Below are positions 13,001 to 25,600 of a stretch of 64,000 bases of DNA, piece by piece. This DNA is from Lineus longissimus. Its lineage: Eukaryota; Nemertea; Pilidiophora; Heteronemertea; Lineidae. The DNA is taken from assembly GCF_910592395.1 (NCBI RefSeq), contig NC_088308.1, forward strand, positions 3,968,001 through 4,032,000, given 5' to 3'. Both the position numbers and the translations under genes were made by a program. The notes below the pieces were generated by a model. It saw only the letters and a program-made list of their open reading frames with translations. It was not told where the DNA came from and ran no database searches. The stretch's first letter is position 1. Each line of letters begins with the position of its first letter.

Positions 13001-15067
13001 TTCGTAAGAAAAAGAGCTGATCGTTAGACCAGGAAGGTAAGGAATCCGATGTAGTTTTTACGGTTGATCAACAGTTCCTGGGCTCTGTTTTTAAGATACA
13101 CATTGGCTACATCATTATAACTTCCCTCCGCTAAAAAGTCCTGGATGAAACGAGGCCATTACTGCATTCGACACTGGCTATAAGGTTATTTGAATTTCAG
13201 ATAGGCCATTTCGGCATGGACAGAGCCATTATAAAGTGAGAGCTTCCTCTGGCAGAATATAAATACGACATCCTGCCAAACATCTGTATCGCATTGCATG
13301 TATTCTGCAGTTATGGATTGACAGGGAGGGCCGAGGATAGGACACTTTTCCTGTCCTGTCCTGTAGTAGATTGGCTGGGAGATTTCGGCACATTCTTGAC
13401 GCTATTAAAAAACTTACAAAATTATAAAATTTGTGGCACCAATGATGTCGGCAATGGCGGATTTGCACTAAAGTTCGAGTTGATTCTCTTGGAGTCAAGT
13501 CTGCATACTTCGTTGATCGTATTGATATATTTCACTATCATTTACAAACTAGTTATGAGTGAAGACGGTGGGTAAAGGTATTGGTTTACCTTTTGAAAAT
13601 AAGTGCTTATATGTTAAGGAAATGACGACAAAAAAGAATCCGACAAGACTACCTGGGTATAAGGCCACGCTTATCTTATTTCTATTCTATTATAAAATGC
13701 ATAAATTCCGAGACCGACCTTTTCAAACTGGCGACCTGTAATCGTTATGGGACATGATTCTAATCCAAGGGCTCAGCATAGAAATTGGACATCATCTCCA
13801 AACTATTCATACCATCACCACCTGGAGAATTGTTGTCAATTTAACAAGTTTAGTTGCTTATTGAGATGAGGGATGTCGTATCTGACTTGCATGAAGGTGA
13901 AGTTATGGATGCTCAAAGGAGGGAATGGCGCCGTTTGTCTTATTCTTGCATTATACAAAACACAAAAAAAATCTGACATGATACTAGATATACATAAGAG
14001 CGATGTAAACTTGTTCGTGCAGTGTGGTATTGGGTTGCTCGCACTGGAGATGGAGAATACTTAATATGAGTTCAATGAGAAATTCGGAGATGCGTCTCTT
14101 CTGGGTGCAGCGAGTTCATCGGCAATAAAACACACGTACCTGCGCGTCGACGACACGACAAAAGTCCTTCCTCAGAACGCAATCGAAAATGGAGTAGATC
14201 GACTTGCTTTGATATTGTAGGTCGCTCAGGACACACTATCCTTAAGGATCGGAATTTGATATATATCTGACGACGTGGACAGACTGCTCATTATAAGAAG
14301 ACGCTACACATCAGACTTATTGTTGCCCATGGGCATCGGAAAATATTAAAATTGAGTTTGCATGATGATTTAACGATCAGTTTATAATGCCAGGGGGAGT
14401 CAGATTCACGAGAAAGAGAATCATTTCGGAGCAGTACACCTCTGACCTCAAATGGAAAAGTCGCTCTGTAGTTTGATACATGTAGGCATCTTCTCCCTTT
14501 ATGCGCCGACTTTTAACAGCTCCAAAGCCTATGCGTAGTGTGCGGTGTTTTTCTAAGTAAACAGTTTGCGATTTGATCTTTCACTTTGCCGGGTAATTGC
14601 TAATGCAAACTAACTCACTCGTTAATGAAAGATTCAACTAGCATAAGTTTTTTGAGTTGCTAATTCAAACCAGAATCTTTCAAATAAATGGGAAGAGCTT
14701 GTTTTAGCGGTGTAGACCCTGACAGCCCTTTCCATTACTATTCAGGCCGATAGAGTACATGATATTATGCCCGCCATGACGTATTAAGGTACAATGAAAC
14801 GTTTCTGCCATTGTACTTTAAAATCCTTTCTAAAAGGTTACATATCAGGCGTATGATTTGAAAGGCCTGATCAGTAGTGACCTCTTCGCACTTTAGAAGT
14901 GGAGTACTGTGGTATGCCATAGGCCTTCAATCACTTAATTTGAACTGGCCTTAAGTGGCTTAGGCATATTTGCACTTTTGGTCGGGGGGGGTAAGGGGTA
15001 CTTTTAGGAAGTGAGGATTGTTTGGGGTGTCACTATTCCTCGCCGTTCCGTCGTGCTGCACGGAGTC
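7084..15067. other. long intergenic stretch, no confident gene
   Basis: I see only short open frames with no domain signature. Noted items: a minus-strand Kozak-like ATG (AAAATGGCG, near 7620) followed by a 33-codon frame; two abutting frames at 10120-10320 (+, hydrophobic start) and 10317-10553 (-); and a transposon-like fragment at 13564-13700 (separate entry). The DNA is AT-rich with homopolymer runs, typical of animal intergenic DNA. Confidence 0.5.
13564..13700 (+). mobile_element. diverged partial copy of the MITE-like element found at 52463-52674
   Basis: The stretch gacggtgggtaaaggtattg (13564 on) resembles the left end of the element at 52463. Similarity continues through ggaaatgacgacaaaaaag (about 13619-13638) and taaggccac near 13660, in the same order and spacing as in the 52.5-kb copy. 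I do not find the matching right terminal repeat nearby, so the copy looks truncated or decayed. Confidence 0.5.
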
Positions 15068-18000
15068 ATGATGAAGACAGTTTTCCTCGTGGTGCTTGCC
15101 ATCTCACAGGCCATCTCCCTCCCTGTCTACGATCCATATGTGGAATGGATGGAACAGAAAGTAGAACAATATGACCACATGCTGACACAGTTTAAGGAGA
15201 CAAGCGTAAAGGAGGGCTTCAACAAGAAAGTAAGCCAGGACGTGGACCATTTTACCAACCTTGTTACACTGGCGAAGGACCTTGGATGCTCTCAGTTTGT
15301 GAAATATTTGGATGAGGTTCCTCACCTAAAGAAGTTGCTTCAAAATGACGGTAAGAGATAGTTTCTTTTGAATAAAAATCATTTAAGGGCGAAAATGATT
15401 GCTAAATACCAATGCATCCCTGCATTACCAGGTTTTCAATAGACTCTCCTCTCCTATATTTCTTTAGAGGCCTATGGCGTAGGAGTGAAAAGGACCGAAA
15501 TTTCAGTGGTAGAATAGCCGAATCGGGGATATTGTGTAACACTACTATCACGACTAATGATGAGCATGAAATTATTATCACATAGAACGACATGTACCAC
15601 ATGTACTTGATGTTTCGGAGTTACCAAATGGCTGTGGGTTATTTCAAGTCGCGGTCAGGTTGCCCGACGTTTTTTTTCACCCATTGGCATAGGAGAGTCA
15701 AACTAATTGATGAACCTTAGCTGCGCTTGGTCTTCCTGGACACCCCACGGATCATCTATAGCAAGCGGTGACCATCAGTTACGTCACGAACCTCACGTTT
15801 TTGCTGTCCTTTTTTACGCTACCAGAGAACAACAATACTCGAATGTACGCAATATTATACAAAACCACACATTTGAGGAGAAAGAACTTCGCTGCCTTAT
15901 CGCCTGGTATCGTGGGCTCGGGCCAGCTCAAGAAGCGTATAGCAACCTCATGGTCGACTCGCTTTGAAATAAACGTGTCAGTCTCTACAGATTCTTCTGA
16001 GCAACCGGTGCCAACACTTCCTTTATTCCACCATTGCCTCTTTCGCACAGGGCCATTCACAATCATCCTTCCCACCGACGAGGCATTCGCTGCACTCTCG
16101 CCCCACGGCAAGGTTGAGGTCAGGGACCATCTGGCACAGAACCTCCTGGGTCACATCGCCCGCGGGTTGGTCTACTCCTCGGAACTCTACAATGAACGTC
16201 TCGTGCCAACGCTCCTGTTTTTCGATGACAAAGAAGTCGATTTGAGGTTTAACATCTACCTCGATGGAAAGGTGGGTATCATTGATCGTCATTATTATTT
16301 CGTTAGACCTGTCGAATTGTGAATCATTATCGTCGCTACAATCAATAGGCAGTCTGACTGAAGTACATGTAATAAGAAGGGATGAAATTGAAACGAACAT
16401 GGTTGTACGTCTGTCGAAGTCGACAGGTTAGTTCGATGAAACTTGGAATGTATTGATGTACCGGTACGTGTGCAAGTGCTGTTAGAATATATGGAGATGC
16501 CATTAGTATAATTGGCCTCTCAAATTCAGGCAAATCAGTTTTGAATTTAAACGAAAGAACCTGACCTTCAATACCTAACCTCTACTTTCTAGGTAGTGAC
16601 AGCTAGCGGAAGCATTCTCATCAAAACTGACCAGAACGCCACCAATGGTGTGATTCACGTGACAGACCGTGTCATATTACCCATGCCACTTTATGACATC
16701 GTCGTCGAAATGGCGGAGATAAGGAACGCCACAGGGCTGATGATGTCGGCCGTTGGACTTGCGGGGGTTGCGGAAACCCTTGACGGTACGTGCTTCTTTT
16801 CATTTCTATTTCTAACTTGAGTTACTATTTAAACGCTTCCTTTAAATGATCTCCTGCATTTTACTTAACTTTATACATCTACAATGTACACTTACTTGTA
16901 GAGAGGTTCAATGAATTCAAGCTGAAACGATACGGCTTATCGTATCGACAGTATCGAGAAAAATAGTCAGGGCGTGATATAAATAGAAAGAAATGTGTAA
17001 AAAAAAACGTTTCGAAAGAATTGTATCGAACGTGGCAAATTCGTGTTTTGGATATTAAAAAATGTGCCAAAAGAATAATTTAAACGAGAATCAATGGTCG
17101 TTCATTGATGATGACATTTTGAGCGGTCATCATAGTATACGATCACGCTAAAGTCTCCTTGTCAACATCCGAGTTCGATGGTACAAAGGCTTTGAATGGT
17201 GACTCTGAACTGGACAGTGAGCAATGTTTAAGTCATGTTAGTCATCCTCTGCCTTTTTCAGGTGACGGTCCCTTCACTGTGTTCGCTCCGAAAAACGAAG
17301 CATTCGAAAAAATGAGGAATCCTTCCCTCATGGATCTGATGAAGAACCGTACTGCGTTGAAAGGTAGGGCGGAATGACTTACCATTGAATTCGTCCAATG
17401 TAACAAATTAGGCTAAATATTAGAAAGTTTGGGAGGGCACAGCTCTGTTACTCATGCAAGAGAAAACTCAAGGTGCAGGGTGTCACAAGACGTTGCCGGA
17501 TTAAGAAATAAGAAGTTTCCGCAAATCTCCGGAAATGTGAAGCCTATCCCATTGTTCGACATGGTTAATCAGAAGGTCGAACTGTGAGATAGGCGTTCAC
17601 GTCGGCGTTTCGGGGGTTCCCTACTGCTGATGGATTGCATCGAAAACTGGATATTTGTGGAACTACTGAGAACCAGATCGGCCTCTCACCGAAATCACAG
17701 CACTGTACTGCCGTGCACGAGAGAGTCACCCATTAGCGTATGGTTATACAATACATGATCAATGATGCTCTATTCTAAAGAAAATACCTTGGTATCACAA
17801 ATAACGATTTCAAAGGAAAAAAATCAAATAGTATGCTGAGAGAAATTGTCATTTTATTGGGAGACCATGGCATGACCACTGGCTCAGTGTTTAACAGCGT
17901 AAACAAGTGGGATGCTATCATCACAGTTGAACCAAATCCGTGACCACGTTTGACACAGATATTTTGATATCACTGTCAGGTGGCAGTGCCATCTTAATCT

Positions 18001-18921
18001 AATAAGCCTGACAGCGACCTCGTCCATCATGTGAATCTTCATCATTTCCAGAGGTTGTTCTCTACCATATCGTTGCTGGCACTATATATGAGGCAGGACT
18101 TCGCGACGGTGATCGCCTAACAACCTTGAATGGCGGACAGCTTAGAATTGAGGAGGAGGGTCCAGATAAGGAAGGTGAATATTCATAACACTTTTTTCGA
18201 ATTTTCTATATTTGTTTTGAACACTGATTTGGTGGTGGCTTCGGAAGTTTGTTTGAGAATCGCTCATCTTGACAATTGATACTTCTTCATTATACACTGT
18301 CTATGGTTGTCGCCTGCTTTGAAATCTGGTTGGTTTGCCTGTGTCCTATTTGGGTCGATGTTAAGTGAGCGCCGTAAGAGAAGCTCCTTTCGATTTTTTG
18401 GCTTTAATGGCGAGAGTATTTGTTGTTAAGCGCAATAGACCCGTGAGGAAGCACTCTGAAAACAGTTTTTCATAATTATATGTCATTTGAATGAATAGCC
18501 ATAAATCGCTCATAATCTAGCTCTATATCATGACAAAGCTTTCAGCTAGAACCTGGCCCGACCCGCAACATCCAACTTGAACACCATCTTTAGTTCCATA
18601 GTTGAATCATTTACAAACGAAAACTAGAAATGCGATGCGCATTCGTGATACATGCTAATATGTATGTTTCAATCATTATGCAGGGGTTTTTTTCCTACGG
18701 ATAACAACACCGTCCGTGATTAAATCAATCATTCCAATATTCCCTTTACAGGCGGCGACAGGGTGAACTTTATTGAAGTCGCTTTTCCAGATGTGGCGGC
18801 TACCAACGGAGTAATCCACCTGCTAGCCGGTGTTCTCATACCACCAGAAATCAGGGCTGCTTACAAGAAGTCATCACCAGATACGATATTTGAAGAACTT
18901 TTATCGCCGAGTTTGGTTTAA
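15068..18921 (+). CDS. secreted fasciclin (FAS1) repeat protein, two FAS1 domains, six exons
   Basis: Exons are 15068-15350, 16051-16271, 16593-16785, 17262-17363, 18052-18174 and 18752-18921. Junctions are GT-AG and phase-consistent; 1,092 nt give 363 residues. The start at 15068 (or 15071, the next Met) gives a clear signal peptide, MMKTVFLVVLAISQAIS. FAS1 domain 1 spans about residues 65-199 with the H1 motif PFTIILPTDEAFAAL and the H2 motif NGVIHVTDRVILP. Domain 2 spans about 201-338 with PFTVFAPKNEAFEKM, the YH-type core VVLYHIVAGTIYEAGL and NGVIHLLAGVLIPPE. The YH core of domain 1 is altered (LLGHIARG). No membrane anchor or GPI tail is present, so it is probably secreted into the extracellular matrix, where FAS1 proteins mediate adhesion. 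It resembles short periostin/TGFBI-like invertebrate proteins. The stop lies 156 bp from the stop of the convergent gene at 19078. Confidence 0.93.
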
Positions 18922-19077
18922 TTCTGCCCGGTGACATTTCCGTAATGCATCACTTCCAAATGACTAATCGGTCATATTCATTGTCGTTTTGGCACTGACC
19001 CCTTCAAATAACTTTCGCACCATCAAAGAGGAAGAAAACTAAGAAATATGTAAAACTGAATAGCCAACAAAACTATA

Positions 19078-19668
19078 CTACATTATCGACTCCCTTCTTT
19101 TCGCTGGCCCGTGATGAATCGTGCCATCTTTTACATCCTCCTCTTCCTCTATCCTCTGGCTATTATTGATATCACCTGTCGAAAAAGCTTTGTTCTCAAT
19201 AAACTGCAAAGGCTTTAGAAAATTGAAACTCTCCTTTTCCTTCGGGGACAATTCTTTGGTTTCGGTTATGAGAGGAAGCTGTTCGTAGTGCCCCCTAGAG
19301 TCAACTTTAACAATCAAACTTTGGTGTGATTGTCTGCGGATTGTTTCTGCCTGTCCCTTCTGTCGTATGAGGTCAATGTTCTGTAAATATGACGTCACTT
19401 GTTTATCTAAATTCAAAACTTGTCTCCGACTCCTTACGGTTGCTGCGATCAACATTGCAACAATACTAACTCCATAGATGAATATTACAACGACCACGTA
19501 ATAGATGGCGCCATTTGAATCATACGGTTTTTTCGTTGGAAAGGCGTCATCTAAAATAGCGCGAAATGTTTTATTTTGACCCAGAATATTAAGAGTGAAT
19601 ATGATCGTTTGGTTGGGTCTGAATGGATGAGTCATGCTTTTTCTCCAGTATTTGTTTCTGACTCGCAT
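19078..19668 (-). CDS. single-pass membrane protein, KCNE-like (196 aa)
   Basis: This is an uninterrupted 196-codon frame ending in TAG at 19078. The N-terminal part carries N-glycosylation sequons NQT and NKT. One strong membrane helix follows (AIYYVVVVIFIYGVSIVAML) with a positively charged cytosolic flank, VRSRRQ, then a polar cytosolic tail rich in Ser and Glu. This topology and the helix-then-RSRR pattern recall KCNE potassium-channel beta subunits (helix then RSKK), but global identity cannot be judged by eye. The start was taken at the ATG at 19668. The frame stays open for about 14 codons upstream to a TGA, with a possible acceptor (tccag) in it, so an upstream exon is possible; a second Met lies at residue 12. 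It is tail-to-tail with the fasciclin gene. It could also be another small type I or III membrane protein. Confidence 0.55.
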   Translation of the reverse strand: MRVRNKYWRKSMTHPFRPNQTIIFTLNILGQNKTFRAILDDAFPTKKPYDSNGAIYYVVVVIFIYGVSIVAMLIAATVRSRRQVLNLDKQVTSYLQNIDLIRQKGQAETIRRQSHQSLIVKVDSRGHYEQLPLITETKELSPKEKESFNFLKPLQFIENKAFSTGDINNSQRIEEEEDVKDGTIHHGPAKRRESIM

Positions 19669-22600
19669 GATTCGTCGATATGTCTCAAGAACCCAGTATA
19701 TACTGGATCAGTTCAAACAAACCTGCGGAATAAAAAATGCTGAATCAGCAAAACCACTTTTTGCCTTGACTGCCCTCAACGCTTCTTGGGTAAGCGACTG
19801 CTCTTTTATTTCAAATGGTCTTACACCGTGACAAAATATTTAGCGTCTGTCCTGAGGAATTTCACTAATGTAAAGCGATCACCTGGAGTGAACGAGCACG
19901 ATGATGTATCGTATCCACCTTTCGTCAACAATTTACTTTTGATTCTTCTTTATCCCACACGTATATCTCGGAAATCTGGCTCTCTGTGTATTGAATGGCA
20001 GTTCTTCTCAAGCTGACTTAGAAGTATAGCCCTCTGTCAGATGACACTGGAATGACAAAGAGTGATATGAAATAATTACAAGGATGATAGAAATTCACCG
20101 TTCTTAGCTATTTCTGAGTGGAATGCATAGTACTGTATATTATACCTCCGAAGTAACCGTATTGATTTGTAGTCTGTATGCCTGTAGTATTATGCGTGCA
20201 CGTATATAAGTAGAACAGTTTAGTTTACGAACATGCGCAGTTTACGTATTATATTGCTAGTCAATATTTACGGATCCTCCATCTCAACGAGGTGGATGTA
20301 TGAAGTATGCTGTTGATATCTCAGGCAGCAGTTTTGGTGCCAACCATGCCAACTTATCGGCGGTCATGTGCGTTAATACTAAAGTTTCTTCCTTTTAAGG
20401 ATGATCGGAGATCGGCTTGCATGGATGCCGACTGGAAATGAAGAGATATTATGGGTCTCTGTCATGTCAGAGAGTTGTAATCTGTATTACCCCCTCCTTG
20501 GTCGAGTCAAGTTTCAAAGCCTTGCACTATCTGCAGGATCTTTTCGCCGAACACAAGTAGTGCAGAGGTAGGCGTCGATCACACTAGACGAGGCTCGATG
20601 AAAGACTACGTTGGGGCTTGCCGACTGGCCTTGCGCACTCCAATGGACAGTGGACGAGAAAAGAAATCTAGGTCGTCCAAAAGAGACCTGGCGCCTTCCG
20701 GTAAAATAGGAGATGAAACAGTCTAGGTTGCAGACAGGCTGCTGACCGAAGAGGGGGTAGACTAATGATCGAAGCCTAATGCGCCTCCTAATGAATGGCG
20801 AAGGAAGTATGTTAGGCTATAGGCTGGATTAGACCCCAATCGCACACATCCCATCCGACCTTGCTTGGATTTTTAGGATCTAACCCATTACTGAATAGGA
20901 ATGGTGCTTTCCATCGTCCTAGCTATCGGTAACCATAGTAACGCGAACCAAATTTCCTCCGATGAGATTGGAGTGATCGATCGAATTCGATCTGAGAAAA
21001 GGCGATCACTAGTACATGTTCGGCGATGATTCGAAGATGCGTAGTCCCTACCAAGGGACCAGGGCTTTCGTCTGTTCACACGATACTGTATAGCCAGTAG
21101 GCTGGTTTTGTGACCTTATGAACCTAAATCAAAGGCAAGAAGTCGAATTGAAATATTTCTTACGTTGCAGTAAAACTATATACATGTAGGACCAATAAAG
21201 GCAGGATTACATTGTAGCCTACTCACGGCATCTTTGACGCCAGAGATAGTCACGTCGCCCACAGTTAATGACAAAACACGATTTAGTCAAAACGTGCCGT
21301 TTCTATGGCAACCAAGTATAGATACCGGCCGGGGAGCAGGAGTTGTTCCAGGTTTATACAAAGTCACTGATAAAAACAAAAAAGCAATGCAGGACATGAG
21401 TTGATAACAAAAAGCAATGCACGGTGTATAAAGTATCTTTATGCGTCTTTGCCCTTCGGACTTAAATTTCCTATATACCAACGAAATGACTTTCTATTAA
21501 GGCTCAATTGCAAGCTACATTCATTCCACTGATCTATTTCTAGTCAAGTTTATCAGCGGGGCTTTAAGCAACTAGTAACTGTTAAAAAATATATTATTTC
21601 ATGATATATACTGTTGATGGAATTGCAAAACATTTCAGCACGTCGTTAACCTACCAAATAAATTTAGCGTTGGCCATTTCTTGCGGTGTTATCCTTCCTA
21701 TACCATGAGTTCTATCCCCGCTGCAAAAAAGGTCGATCCCCATCAGCGCAAGGTAGAAACATGTGTAAACCACTTTTAGGTAGGCTACTTGTCTTACCAG
21801 TCGTATTTTTTTATTGAAATTTTTGAACAGCACGTCGAAAAGTTTCCGTGTAGTGATGCTGATGTTGTATTATGTTATAGTTTGGGTATACTGTGTTATA
21901 AATAAAGCCATACACTCAACAAGCTGTGGCATGTTGATATGATTTAAATGCGTGGATGGTTTGTTAGAAAAATAAGATGTAGTCGAGGAGAAGTCTTTCA
22001 ATTTCAAGTACCATGGTGTTTCAGAGTAGGCCTAGTGAGGAAAATTTGTGTAGCTTTTTCAAGAACGTTACCACACTTTTGTTTCATCTCCCGAATGAAA
22101 TTATTCTTCTCTCTTCCCACACACAGAGGCATGTCCGTTCATAGTCATTATCCCCGGATCGCTCTCAGAGACACTCACAAAGAAGTCCTGATACATTGTA
22201 ATGGGTGTGTGATTGTCACGTCACCAGTAACGGCATACCAGTTGTCAAGCTGTACCTATTAGATGGCTCTGTTCGTGCTGGGGACTCGGTAAAATGATGA
22301 GTTGGCTCAAATCGCTAATCGTTCATGTCGATTGATATAAGTGTACTTTTTGTAATCAATATATTTTCATCGTAAACTTACCGAACGCTTACAAAAGCTT
22401 TATTAAATGCGTATGCCATGGTGTTGATAAGAATACGTATGGACACATGTAGGCTACTCATTTCGAAAGCAGTCGTAGCTTTCTTTGAAGGAGTAAAGAC
22501 CAACACGATATTGTGTGTCACAATTGTGTGTCGGTATTTCGCCGGCAAATTGTTATGATAGGTATACTGTAACTGGTAACACTCAGTAATGGAATGGTCC

Positions 22601-25600
22601 TCGACTTTTAGAGCGAGATTATCTCTTTTTGAGGTTGCCACATCGCAGAGACTGCATTGGTTCGCGTACTATACCCGATGATGACAATGCAAACATTTCG
22701 CATGCATCATAGTGATAGCCTTTCTGATTGCCGTGGGCGTGATTCCGTAATCATCATAAATCACTCTACCTCCGGCCACGTACGATCAGTGATTCAATAT
22801 TCCCTTCATTAGCGGTCGTATCGTCTGCCAAAGGGAAAGACATTCAATATCATAAAGCATCCGGTGGATTAATTCTCCGTTGCTCTGCATTATCTCTTGA
22901 ACGTTTTTACAAAGGCGTCTGTTTGCTTCGTTTAAATTTGGGACTTTAAATTTTCTGACTGCCTAAGTCAATTTTTTTCTTACCCCAAATTGCCATGCAT
23001 TAGATCAAAGACCAAGTTTTCATATTCTAATTGTGAACCTGGCTGTTATACATTACATGTACGCATTGTATGTATCACTTGTATCTTACATCTGTATTTA
23101 TAATTTGCATCTTGTCGAACAAAACATGACACCCCATGTCAGATACCAGATACATAATTATGGATTACCATCATGTAGTGGTGCTAATAAGGAAATAGAA
23201 ATAGTTAGATCGACAAAATCGATAGACGTCATGATTTTCATCGATCAGCGCACCGGGAACTGTCATGAAGACCAAGACCTATCGTAGATAAAGGATAAGA
23301 TGTATTAGAAACGGTGTTCTTCTTAAATTACTATAGAGGGCCTGTACCTGCCAAACTGAAATGAAACTATCATGACTGTTAGTTCCATTTCATTTTGCGC
23401 TAAATGCCTTATTCGGATTCTAACTGGTCAATCCATGTAATCCGAAAAAATTCAATTCTGGGCTTAACAGACGGACAGCAAAGTCAAAAGGTCACCATCG
23501 CCGCACATCCCATTAGCTGAGTGCAAAATACCCGCGTTATCAGTGGCCGAAATGCATATATACCCATCTTATCCCATGTCACCGAGATATCACGGCCAAT
23601 CTATACACATACTAGACTCTAGAGTTCTGCGGCGCCATTGAGCCGATTTCATACTTGGATGGTTCAACATTTTCAACACTTTATCACTTGAGTGCAGATA
23701 AGAGATGGCCCACGGCGTAGGCCTTGCAGTCTCCGAACGAGTACATAAATGTATAGTCTTTTGGGAGAGCAAGGGAATCTGAGAAAATAGTGCTTGATAA
23801 GTACGCCTCGTGAAAATATTGAAAATGTTGAATGAACCGTAAAGAAGTGGATCATTCTCTATCAGAGTCAGCACGTTCATCAATGACATTGATCGGTTCC
23901 AGTAGTGTTTACAGTTGTTGCATTGCCAAAATCGATCCGACCAAAGCGAAACCTAATATAGACACAAAACAATGATTTACTGAGCAATTAACAATGTGTT
24001 TAGAATAAGACCTTGCTTGACATTCAGATAGAAATAGAAATTTAGTGACCTTCTGTTTCATCAATCTTTAGACGCCCAGAACATAATAGGTGTGTATTTC
24101 AAAAATCATTGCATATACAATGTACATGTATACAAAAGCATACGCCTAGAAACTCTATTTTTGACTTCAGATCGGGACTCGCAGAAAAACTTGTCTATCG
24201 AGGTATTGAATCTATACTAGTGCGAAATTCAATATGAAGCCTGTCAAATCCATATTGATCCGGACTGCCAGTGAAATTGCTCTTTTCAGACTTAAGAGTT
24301 TTGGTGCAGCGTGACGTGTTTATGTACTGTTGATTTAGAAGAAAAAGGAAAGGTTTTGTGAGTTCAACGATCCCTCCTTAAATGAGGCCTGGACGTGTAC
24401 GTACTTGGAAGCCTGAGGGAATGTTTTATAAAGCCGAAATATAGGAAATTTGAAATTCTCACAAAAAGACGCGTGTTACAATAAAGAATCACAGGAAATA
24501 CTATACCTTATTAACATATAGCTTGAACTTTGAAAAAAATACTTGTCTACGCCTTTAGGCATGTTTATAGGGAAACTGGTTTGATCGATCTTTCTTGATT
24601 TCAAGCACATGGTTTAACCACCAAATCACTGATCATTTTCACTTTGCTCATGAAGTGTATAGGAGTTGTGAAAGGGATGTTAAAGGAAGCACCAACCAGC
24701 CCAAAGCCGAGCGACAACTGAGTCGTAGACTCCTGAACGGCGTGCCTGTGGCACCGATCTGAGATCAAGTCGTAATATAGATAGGACTAACATTATAATG
24801 TATAATCTAAGGTTGAAGTCTCTCTAGTTGTAATTCCCTTAACAATCAGTGACCAACCAGGTTGGAAGAATTCCACAGGAGGGGTAATACTTTCGAATTC
24901 GTGCAACAACCGCAATGCCACTCACCTTACGTTGAATACCTTCGTTGTTACCTCGTGTCCCCTCGCTGACGTTCCACTTCGGCCCTCGAACTCTCTGACA
25001 TTCAGCACAAAAGCAAACCCTCCTCGCTCAAAGATATCGTCCTTCTCAGATCGCTAACAGTGTCAATATTCAAAAAATGAAGTAGGTCTACGGCGACTAC
25101 CCGTCTCGAATTCCAAGTCATAAGAAAGTATATAAGATGTATTCGAGACGAGGATTCGAGACTTGTTTAACATCTCCTAAAAAAACCAGTGTGAATTGCG
25201 AAGCTCCAGCCTTCCTCCCATACCTTGGTATGCGCAGAAAATTGTCATCCGACGAAAAACGTGACTGTAATATACCAGATGGTAATACCAAATCAATAGG
25301 CGTGTCGTAGATCTGCGATGGAACTTAATAGCAACTGCTGACCTCGATAGAATCACTGCTAGGAAGCCATAGCCACTGCCGTACGAAGTCTTCACCTTGA
25401 GTCTCGGTTGCCAAGGGGTGTCCCTGGTGCCCTGATTTGCTAAGGGAGGAAGTAGTGCTATCCACCAGAAATCGTGTTGCTGAATGGATGTATCTGACAA
25501 AACTGAGGACGGGCGAATATTCGTTGGCGTTTTCACACTGTCAGTGTGGATCGTGTCTAAATTCCTATGAGGCCGTGGCTTCGTGTGAATTGCGAAGTTC

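Noticed and set aside
15768-16322. 184-codon plus-strand frame overlapping fasciclin exon 2
   Set aside because: Only the part from 16051 is the real exon. The upstream part is intron that happens to lack stops, and the acceptor tttcgcacag gives the exact phase needed from exon 1.
23590-23958. Minus-strand segment with an acceptor-like start and a CxxC-containing peptide
   Set aside because: The peptide looks somewhat protein-like, but I recognise no family and found no phase-compatible neighbours, so I do not call a gene.
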